A stretch of DNA of 5,588 bases from the NCBI GenBank assembly GCA_025457845.1, contig JALOTO010000104.1, forward strand, positions 1 to 5,588. Direction: 5' to 3'. Source of the DNA: Thermoplasmata archaeon (GTDB lineage: Archaea; Thermoplasmatota; Thermoplasmata; UBA10834). Positions 1-5,026 of this stretch are shown here, piece after piece (within the stretch, counting starts at the first letter, position 1; each line of letters begins with the position of its first letter). Position numbers and translations under genes: made by a program. The notes under the pieces are model-generated. The model did not search any database. It saw only the letters and a program-made list of their open reading frames with translations, and was not told the origin of the DNA.

Positions 1-822
1 CTCGACCTTGGAGTTGAGCATCGTCAGTATGTTGGAGACCTTCTCGAGCTGCTTCTCCAGCCTGTCCACCCTGTCGAAGGCGTCGGACAGCTTCTCCATG
101 AGCTCGGGGGCCTGCATGGCCTTCTCCATCTCGAACATGCGGGTCTCGAAGGCCTCGAGCTTCCCCTGCATGCCGGCCACCTCCTGGACGCCCTCCATTA
201 TCCTGTCGAGGATCTCCCGGTCGGGGAACTCTATCTTCACGCTCTCCGCGCCGGGGTTGTAGGCCTTGAGGGCCTGCAGGCTCGCGATGGCGTCGACAGT
301 CGGGAAGCCGCCCCTCATCCGGCTCTCCATGCTCTTGAGGGCGGAGATCATCTCGTCCCCCGACCTCACGAGCCACGGGTTGGCCTTCTTCATCTTGGTG
401 ATGTTGTCGATGACGCTCTCGAGCTCGGCCCCGGACTTGGCGAGCTCGGACCTGTCCAGCAGCCTCAGGTCCCTGAGGGCGTCCTTCTTGCCCCTCTTGT
501 TCCAGTCGCCCAGTGACCGCCCCTCGAACGGGTAGAAGCCGGCGAAGTGGTCCACGCCCTTGACTATGGTGTCCTGGACCTCCTCCCATTCCTTGGCCGC
601 GCCCTCTATCGACTGCTCCTTGGCGGAGCTGAAGATCATGCAGATGCAGCCGTTCGGCAGGAAGTAGATCTTGGTCGCGTAGGGCATGTCCTGCGCGAAC
701 CTGGGATAGGCCTGAGGCTTCTTCTCCTCGACCGTCTCCATGTAAGACTTGAGGTACTCCCTCGCGAACGCGATGAGGTCTTGACTCGCCGGAATCTCCG
801 GGCCGCCCTCGTTGGACATCAT
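1..822 (-). CDS. Uncharacterised protein with C-terminal coiled coil (3' end outside window)
   Basis: I do not recognise the family. The frame is open from the ATG at 822 to the window edge, giving 274 visible residues with no stop. Residues 15-100 look like a compact alpha/beta domain (YATKIYFLPNGCICMIFSS at 48-66 reads as a beta hairpin). Residues about 120-240 are mostly charged helix. Residues 241-274 form a textbook heptad pattern: a positions L245, V252, L259, L266, V273; d positions A248, L255, V262, L269. There is no signal peptide or membrane segment, so it is probably cytosolic and oligomerises through the coil. The start could be M1 (822) or M2 (819); no other in-frame start lies between 822 and the upstream stop near 892. 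Only a weak Shine-Dalgarno (AAGGGG) precedes it. It follows deoxyhypusine synthase by 40 bases in the same orientation, so co-transcription is possible. The reality of the gene is likely; the function is unknown. Confidence 0.8.
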   Translation of the reverse strand, partial: MMSNEGGPEIPASQDLIAFAREYLKSYMETVEEKKPQAYPRFAQDMPYATKIYFLPNGCICMIFSSAKEQSIEGAAKEWEEVQDTIVKGVDHFAGFYPFEGRSLGDWNKRGKKDALRDLRLLDRSELAKSGAELESVIDNITKMKKANPWLVRSGDEMISALKSMESRMRGGFPTVDAIASLQALKAYNPGAESVKIEFPDREILDRIMEGVQEVAGMQGKLEAFETRMFEMEKAMQAPELMEKLSDAFDRVDRLEKQLEKVSNILTMLNSKVE

Positions 823-856
823 CTCGGACTCGCCCCTTGACAGGTAAGCCGACTGT

Positions 857-870
857 GCAATATTAATCTC
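857..870 (-). promoter_or_regulatory. Candidate TATA box for the 1-822 gene
   Basis: The minus strand reads ATTAATATT at 867-859, an AT-rich island in very GC-rich surroundings. A TATA centre near 863 would place transcription start near 837, giving a leader of about 15 bases before the ATG at 822. The box overlaps the stop codon (TAA, 865-863) of deoxyhypusine synthase, so part of the AT richness may simply reflect that stop. Alternatively the downstream gene is only read through from dys. Confidence 0.35.
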
Positions 871-1819
871 TTGTCGGCCTGTTAGTGCCTATCACGGAGG
901 CCGCGACCATAGGCAGGGTTATGGTGGCGTCCCCCTCGACGGTGATGTATTTCGCCTTCTCCTTCACCTTCCCCCAGCTGACCGCCTCCCGTATCCTGGC
1001 GCCGGAGAGGGAGCCGTCGTACTCCTCGGCCGTCGTGAGGTAGACGGCGTAGTCCAGGCCGTCCCTGAACTGGTTCCACCATATGACGTGGTGCTTGGAG
1101 ATGCCTCCGCCGACCATGATCGCCCCCGCCTTCTTCGAGGTGAAGACTATGTCGGACAGCTCCTGTTCGTCCTTCAGGACGTCGACCGTGAAGTCGGGGT
1201 GCTGCTGCCGGAACAGCCAGAGCTGGGACCCGAAGGCTCCGTCCGTTATCCCCGGCACGAAGACCGGTATCTGGTTCCTCGCTGCCCAGTAGAGGATGGA
1301 CCTCTTGTCGCTGACGCGGTTCCCGAACTCCTCGGCGAGCTGCCTGCTCGAGACGGTCTTCTTGCCTGACCGGTAGATCTCGTCCAGTATGGGCTGCATC
1401 TTCTGCTCGAGGACGATGCCGTAGCTCTCGTTCGGGATCAGGATGTTGCCCAGTCGGTTTATGCCCTTCCTGTAGAGCTCCCCGTCGTCCATGAGGAAGT
1501 CCCCGTGGTAGTACTTCCGCCACACCCTTGCCAGGTCGTGGTCGAGGGTCCCGCAGGTCGTGATTATCACGTCGACGAGCTTCTCCTCGACGAGCCTCCT
1601 GATGACGCCCCTCGTCCCGGTGGAGATTATGCACGCCGGGAAGGAGAGGAACACCGTGCACTGCCTCTCCTTGTACATCTCGCGCAGGATCTCGCACGCC
1701 GTGCCGAGCTTCTTCGCGGTGAAGCCCCCGGAGGACAGCATCTGAGCGGTCATCTCTCGGACGGTCATGTCGTGCGAGAGCTCGATGTCAGAGATGGGCT
1801 TCAGCTTGGTCCGGGTCAT
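863..1819 (-). CDS. dys: Deoxyhypusine synthase
   Basis: This enzyme uses NAD+ and spermidine to add a 4-aminobutyl group to one lysine of translation factor aIF5A, the first step of hypusine formation; it acts in the cytosol as a tetramer (family knowledge). The 318-residue protein matches the family along its whole length. Visible motifs are an NAD-side GITDG (190-194), GGGISKHH (237-244), YDGSLSGAR (267-275) and EAVSWGK (278-284). K284 corresponds to the lysine that forms the enzyme intermediate in the human enzyme (K329); K242, H243, W282 and E278 match human K287, H288, W327 and E323. Two human spermidine-contact acids, D243 and D316, are S198 and L271 here. The ATG at 1819 is chosen because AGGAG lies 10 bases upstream and an AT box fits a short leader. 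It is divergent from the CBS gene. Some relatives make homospermidine or use agmatine, so strict substrate is inferred. Confidence 0.96.
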   Translation of the reverse strand: MTRTKLKPISDIELSHDMTVREMTAQMLSSGGFTAKKLGTACEILREMYKERQCTVFLSFPACIISTGTRGVIRRLVEEKLVDVIITTCGTLDHDLARVWRKYYHGDFLMDDGELYRKGINRLGNILIPNESYGIVLEQKMQPILDEIYRSGKKTVSSRQLAEEFGNRVSDKRSILYWAARNQIPVFVPGITDGAFGSQLWLFRQQHPDFTVDVLKDEQELSDIVFTSKKAGAIMVGGGISKHHVIWWNQFRDGLDYAVYLTTAEEYDGSLSGARIREAVSWGKVKEKAKYITVEGDATITLPMVAASVIGTNRPTRD

Positions 1820-1829
1820 TGGCGTCCGA

Positions 1830-1834
1830 CTCCT
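1830..1834 (-). promoter_or_regulatory. Shine-Dalgarno site for dys
   Basis: The minus strand reads AGGAG, ten bases before the ATG at 1819. It supports that start over any internal methionine such as M18. Confidence 0.6.
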
Positions 1835-1858
1835 GGATTGACGGCTCAGGGAACCGGA

Positions 1859-1882
1859 AGAAAGGATTTAATAGCTTCTCCG
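1859..1882. promoter_or_regulatory. Divergent promoter core between dys and the CBS gene, possibly one shared TATA box
   Basis: The plus strand has a purine-rich BRE-like run (AAGAAAGG, 1859-1866 approximately) followed by TTTAATA (1867-1873). Read on the minus strand the same bases give TATTAAA preceded by purine-rich GGAGAAGC. A TATA centre near 1870 predicts starts near 1896 (plus) and near 1844 (minus). That gives about 9 bases of leader for the CBS gene and about 25 for dys, including its AGGAG. This is the only AT-rich stretch in the 85-base gap, so both genes probably depend on it. Boxes were read by eye; the transcription starts are inferred from usual archaeal spacing. Confidence 0.55.
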
Positions 1883-1904
1883 TGGTTCGAGCGGAGCGGT
1901 AAGG

Positions 1905-2396
1905 ATGGTCAAGGTCAGAGAGGTCATGAGCTCCCCGGTGATGAGCATCACCCCGGAGACGCTCGTCAAGGACGCGGCGGCAATGCTGGCTGAGAAGAAC
2001 GTCTCGGGCGTGCCGGTCGTGGAGGGCGACAGGGTCGTCGGCGTGTTCAGCGAGATCGACGTCCTGAGGTCCATAAAGACGACGAAGAAGGACCTGAGGC
2101 TCGTGTTCCCATCGATATCGTCCCTGGGGATTGCCTTCCAGGAGGAGGTCACCCAGAGGGAGATCATCGAGGCCTACGAGGAGATAGGCAACACACCTGT
2201 CAGGGACGTCATGTCCAAGGAGGTCCTCACGGTCGATCCCGACATCACGTTGAACGAGGCCATCGTGATGATGGTCGAGAGGAAGATCCAGCGGCTGCCA
2301 GTCGTCGAGGGCAAGAGGCTCGTCGGCATAGTGACCCGCGGGGACATCATAAGGGGGCTCGCCAAGGAGCGTGCCCCGAACAACAAGGCTAAGTGA
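1905..2396 (+). CDS. Two-CBS-domain protein, probable adenine-nucleotide sensor
   Basis: The 163-residue protein is almost entirely a CBS pair (Bateman module). CBS1 spans about residues 4-57 and begins VREVMSSPV; CBS2 spans about 99-152 and begins VRDVMSKEV. Each ends in the nucleotide-contact pattern G-h-h-[ST]-x-x-D: G46 to S49/D52, and G141 to T144/D147. CBS pairs commonly bind AMP, ADP, ATP or S-adenosylmethionine (family knowledge). The roughly 40-residue linker with a FPSISSLGI segment and a charged helix (80-94) resembles that of other stand-alone archaeal CBS proteins. There is no fused enzyme, transporter or DNA-binding domain, so the target is unknown. A GGAG lies 8 bases before the ATG, but the predicted transcript may begin near or inside it, so translation could be nearly leaderless. 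The gene is divergent from dys, which hints at shared control but does not show a functional link. Confidence 0.92.
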   Translation: MVKVREVMSSPVMSITPETLVKDAAAMLAEKNVSGVPVVEGDRVVGVFSEIDVLRSIKTTKKDLRLVFPSISSLGIAFQEEVTQREIIEAYEEIGNTPVRDVMSKEVLTVDPDITLNEAIVMMVERKIQRLPVVEGKRLVGIVTRGDIIRGLAKERAPNNKAK

Positions 2397-2422
2397 ACCG
2401 GCGCCGGCCCCTCTTCCTTCTC
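2397..2422. terminator. Convergent intergenic gap with palindrome and pyrimidine tract
   Basis: The gap between the two stops contains the perfect palindrome CCGGCGCCGG (2398-2407) followed on the plus strand by CCCCTCTTCCTTCTCC. The pyrimidine tract could act as an archaeal plus-strand terminator for the CBS gene, although it has few consecutive Ts. A ten-base GC palindrome has no loop and may be chance in this composition. No T tract for the minus-strand gene is seen. Confidence 0.3.
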
Positions 2423-3979
2423 CTAGCCCCTGAGCTTCCGCGACAGTAGGCCCTTTCTCGGGGTGTCCTCCGCCGGCGCCTCATCCTTCTCGGGGGAGCC
2501 GCCCTCCTGGGGCGCCGAAGACACCGGCTTCTCGATAGGCTCCATGGTGGGCGACAGGGGCGCGACGACCATCGAGAACGAGTGGCCGCACTCCATGCAC
2601 TTCCTCCTGTCGTTGGGGAAGGAGTAGAGCGCCTCCTTGCCGCACTTCCCGCACCTCGCGTCCTCGACCTTCTTCGCGATTCCGCGCTCGACCCTCTTTT
2701 TGTCGAGGTCGCCCTGGAACGCTGCCGACCTGTCCTTCACGACCCGGACGTACTTGGCAGCCGTGACTATGTCCCTGCTGACGAAGGAGCTCTTCGCCTT
2801 CGACACGAACAGCAGCCCCTCCTCGACGTCCATCCCGTAGGCGGCTGCCTCGCGGAGGGTGCTCTCGAGCCCGGCGATCTCCCCTGACACCCTGGCGGTC
2901 TGGCGCTCCATGGCGGCCCTGTCCCTCATCCTCTCGAGGTGCGCCTGGTCGGCGGTCCTCTCGACCGCCGCGATGAGGTCCGTCGCGCGCTTGAAGGCCT
3001 GCCTGTCGAACGCGTCCCTGGCCTCTGTCAGCTCCTTCTCCCCGACCGCCAGGACCGCGCCGGCCTCCCGGGCCTCGTGCAGGGCGGACCTCGCCATGCC
3101 GAACGACCTGTCTATCTCCGCGGCCCGCCTCTCCTTCGCGCCGACCGCGGCCTGTCTTGCATCGTCAAGGAGCTTCGCGTACTCGGCCACGTTGAACGCC
3201 TGCCTGGCCTGCTCCGCGATCTCGAGAAGGCGCTTCGACTCCTGGGTCTGGGCGCCGAAGGACTCGTAGTCGGCGAGGAGCGTGCGCAGTTCGGCCTCCG
3301 CCTTGGTGCTGCCCTCGAAGAACGATTCGTAGGCCTTCGAGGCGAGGGTCTCGAGCTCCTCGAGCGTCTCCTCGCGGTGCCGCGGGCTCCCGTCCACGAA
3401 CGCCCTCTTCGCCTCCGCGAGCGCGGACCTGAGGCGCGGGTCCACCTTCCCCTCCGCGTCGTTCAGGCTTGATATGATGCTCTCCGCGGCCCTTATGGAC
3501 AGCGCGGACGAGAACACCTGGAACGAGCTGAACCTGTCGAGCATCCTGACCCTGGCCTGAGAATTGGCCTTCAGGGCGTCGTGGTAGTCCGCCATGATCA
3601 TGTGGTTCCACGCCCCCTCGACCTGGGACTCGACCTCGAAGAACGAAGGCCTGACCATTAGCGCCCGGTCGATGTTCCTCTCGACCTCCTCGTCATCCTT
3701 GGCGGGGAGGACCTTCACCTCTGGTGACTTGCGGGCTATGTCCTCGACGTCGCGCATCGCGGCGTCCGCGTCCTTCCGGCCGGCCACCTCCTTCTTCCCG
3801 TTCTTGTCGGAGGAGAGCGCGTCGTGGACCTGCTGCTCGGTTATCCCTGCAGAGGCCAGTGCCCCGATGTAGTCCTTCTTGCTCTTGCAGGAGCTTGTAT
3901 CTACTGCATGGAACCGCGCGATGGCCTTCAGCTTGCCGACCGGCAGGCCATCCAGATGACGGGGGGCATCATTGGACAT
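2423..3979 (-). CDS. Helical-repeat protein with SAP-like N-terminus and C-terminal zinc ribbon
   Basis: I do not recognise a named family. From the ATG at 3979 the protein has 518 residues. Residues about 9-44 (LPVGKLKAIARF, then CKSKKDYIGAL) resemble a SAP or Rho-N type helix-extended-helix fold, often nucleic-acid binding. A charged linker leads into a long helical body (about 110-435) with four loose repeats, each marked by A-[KR]-x-[AS]-F ending at residues 194, 262, 324 and 399. A zinc ribbon follows: CGKCG and CMECG, with cysteines at 443, 446, 461 and 464 (CxxC-14-CxxC). The last 50 residues are a Pro/Glu-rich tail ending in basic GLLSRKLRG. No membrane segment is seen. The frame is open back to an ATG at 4057, but that start and the one at 4009 lie upstream of or at the predicted promoter, and GGGAG sits 11 bases before 3979. 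A nucleic-acid or scaffold role is inference. Confidence 0.85.
   Translation of the reverse strand: MSNDAPRHLDGLPVGKLKAIARFHAVDTSSCKSKKDYIGALASAGITEQQVHDALSSDKNGKKEVAGRKDADAAMRDVEDIARKSPEVKVLPAKDDEEVERNIDRALMVRPSFFEVESQVEGAWNHMIMADYHDALKANSQARVRMLDRFSSFQVFSSALSIRAAESIISSLNDAEGKVDPRLRSALAEAKRAFVDGSPRHREETLEELETLASKAYESFFEGSTKAEAELRTLLADYESFGAQTQESKRLLEIAEQARQAFNVAEYAKLLDDARQAAVGAKERRAAEIDRSFGMARSALHEAREAGAVLAVGEKELTEARDAFDRQAFKRATDLIAAVERTADQAHLERMRDRAAMERQTARVSGEIAGLESTLREAAAYGMDVEEGLLFVSKAKSSFVSRDIVTAAKYVRVVKDRSAAFQGDLDKKRVERGIAKKVEDARCGKCGKEALYSFPNDRRKCMECGHSFSMVVAPLSPTMEPIEKPVSSAPQEGGSPEKDEAPAEDTPRKGLLSRKLRG
2588..2653 (-). other. Zinc-ribbon segment of the helical-repeat protein
   Basis: Four cysteines arranged CxxC-14-CxxC, with the second pair in the typical CMECGHSF context, form a rubredoxin-like knuckle pair. 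Such ribbons bind one zinc ion and are common at the ends of archaeal proteins that contact nucleic acids or other proteins. Confidence 0.8.
2783..3412 (-). repeat. Four diverged helical repeats inside the coding region
   Basis: The protein shows EAKRAF, EQARQAF, EARDAF and SKAKSSF, spaced 68, 62 and 75 residues apart. Each is followed by a second helix of the form x-A-x-x-L-[IL]-x-x-[AV]. They suggest duplicated helical hairpins, TPR-like in outline. The repeats are seen only at protein level and are imperfect, so the boundaries are approximate. Confidence 0.45.
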
Positions 3980-3990
3980 GGGCGTACATA

Positions 3991-3995
3991 CTCCC
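3991..3995 (-). promoter_or_regulatory. Shine-Dalgarno site deciding the start at 3979
   Basis: The minus strand reads GGGAG, eleven bases before the ATG at 3979. It lies just downstream of the predicted transcription start near 4000, which favours 3979 over the in-frame ATGs at 4009 and 4057. Confidence 0.5.
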
Positions 3996-4020
3996 GGATG
4001 TTGCCCCATGATGGTATCGT

Positions 4021-4037
4021 TTGATAATGTTTTCGGG
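4021..4037 (-). promoter_or_regulatory. BRE/TATA-like promoter for the helical-repeat protein
   Basis: The minus strand reads CCCGAAAACATTATCAA. CCCGAAAA fits a BRE and CATTATCAA a weak TATA box. The centre near 4026 predicts a start near 4000 and a leader of about 20 bases that contains the GGGAG site. Confidence 0.5.
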
Positions 4038-4065
4038 CATGACCAATCTTCTTTCACCCCGAAAA
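4030..4065. repeat. Inverted repeat TTTTCGGG / CCCGAAAA in the divergent promoter region
   Basis: Perfect 8-base arms at 4030-4037 and 4058-4065 are separated by 20 bases. Each arm coincides with the BRE-like box of one of the two divergent promoters, so the symmetry may simply reflect two promoters back to back. It could also be an operator controlling both. Confidence 0.6.
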
Positions 4066-4077
4066 AACCTAAGTACG
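4058..4077 (+). promoter_or_regulatory. BRE/TATA-like promoter for the CDF transporter
   Basis: CCCGAAAAAACC is BRE-like and is followed by CTAAGTAC as a weak TATA box (about 4069-4076). The centre near 4073 predicts a transcription start near 4099, almost exactly at the second in-frame ATG (4100). The transcript may therefore be leaderless. Confidence 0.45.
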
Positions 4078-4090
4078 GGCCAGATTATGG

Positions 4091-5026
4091 ATGGGGGGTA
4101 TGGACGCGACCGTCGAGAAGGTCTCCGTGGCGGGGCTCTCGGTCTATTCGAACACGGCGCTGGTCGTCGCGAAGCTCGCAGTGGGCGTGATGATGATGTC
4201 CGTGGGCGTCATCTCGGAGGCGATCCACTCGGGAATAGACCTGGTCGCGGCTCTCATCGCCCGCTTCTCCGTGAAGAGGTCAGCTGAGCCGGCCGACTTG
4301 GACCACAGGTTCGGGCACGGGAAGTTCGAGAACCTGTCGGGGATGGTCGAGGGCGCGCTGATCTTCGTCGCGGCCGTCATCATAATATTCGAGGCCAGCC
4401 GGCGCCTCATGGAGCCGGTGGCGGTGGAGTTCGTGGCGGCGGGCATGGTCGTCATGGGCCTGTCCGTGGTCCTCAACCTCTACGTCTCGAAGAGGCTCAT
4501 GGATGTCGCGCAGAGGACCGACTCCCTCGCGCTGGAGGCGGACGCCCTCCACCTGAAGACCGACATATGGACATCCCTCGGGGTGTTCGTGGCCCTGGTC
4601 GCGATCTTGGTGACGGGGGAGAAGCTCATCGACCCCATCATAGCCCTCTTCGTGGCCGCCTTCATCATCAGGGCGGCCTACGACATAACCAAGCGCTCGT
4701 CCCAGGGCCTGCTCGACGTCGCCCTCCCCGAGGAGGAGATGAAGCAGATCGAGAGGATCATGAACGAGCACTCTGCGGAGTACGTGAACTTCCACAGGCT
4801 CAGGGCGAGGAAGACGGGTTCGGAGAGGCAGATCGACCTGCACCTCACCGTGCCCTCGGACCTGAGCGTCAAGGACAGCCACGACCTCGCCGAACACCTG
4901 GAGGGCGACATACAGTCCGCCCTCCCCAAGGCCACCATCGTCATACATGTGGAGCCTTGCGACAAGGCCTGCGACAAGTGCAGGCTCCGAGAGGAATCGC
5001 GTGCGTTCAAGGGGCTCCAGGGCTGA
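4091..5026 (+). CDS. Cation diffusion facilitator (CDF) metal exporter, probably zinc
   Basis: CDF proteins are homodimeric membrane antiporters that export Zn, Fe, Mn or related ions in exchange for protons. The 311-residue protein has six predicted membrane helices (about 13-33, 38-58, 86-104, 114-132, 150-173, 178-198) and a cytoplasmic C-terminal domain (about 207-288). The transport site is H46/D50 in TM2 and H154/D158 in TM5. That HD-HD set is typical of zinc transporters; manganese types usually have acids instead. DHRFGHGKFENLSG (71-84) is the family loop signature. In the C-terminal domain H235, H251, H264, H286 and E288 align with metal-binding positions of E. coli YiiP. After HVEP the protein ends with C290, C294 and C297 in a short hydrophilic tail. 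The start is ambiguous: ATG 4091 has no Shine-Dalgarno, and ATG 4100 (308 residues) fits a leaderless transcript. It is divergent from the zinc-ribbon gene. Confidence 0.95.
   Translation: MGGMDATVEKVSVAGLSVYSNTALVVAKLAVGVMMMSVGVISEAIHSGIDLVAALIARFSVKRSAEPADLDHRFGHGKFENLSGMVEGALIFVAAVIIIFEASRRLMEPVAVEFVAAGMVVMGLSVVLNLYVSKRLMDVAQRTDSLALEADALHLKTDIWTSLGVFVALVAILVTGEKLIDPIIALFVAAFIIRAAYDITKRSSQGLLDVALPEEEMKQIERIMNEHSAEYVNFHRLRARKTGSERQIDLHLTVPSDLSVKDSHDLAEHLEGDIQSALPKATIVIHVEPCDKACDKCRLREESRAFKGLQG

Noticed and set aside
8..840. Three consecutive plus-strand frames (8-262, 266-535, 547-840)
   Set aside because: They are antisense to one continuous minus-strand frame with sensible protein composition and coiled-coil periodicity; the plus-strand products are Ser/Leu- or Arg/Leu-rich shadows.
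882..1697. A 271-residue open frame on the minus strand inside dys
   Set aside because: It is a shifted frame of the clearly real deoxyhypusine synthase. Its product is an Arg/Gly/Pro/His-rich low-complexity string typical of out-of-frame reading in GC-rich DNA.
1505..1993. A 162-residue plus-strand frame running from antisense dys into the CBS gene
   Set aside because: It spans a promoter region and overlaps two well supported genes in other frames, and its composition is the usual Arg/Gly/Pro bias of shadow frames.
3980..4057. N-terminal extension of the zinc-ribbon protein to ATG 4009 or 4057
   Set aside because: The extension would be read across the predicted BRE/TATA of its own promoter. 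Its residues look non-coding, and a ribosome site plus the SAP-like domain support ATG 3979.
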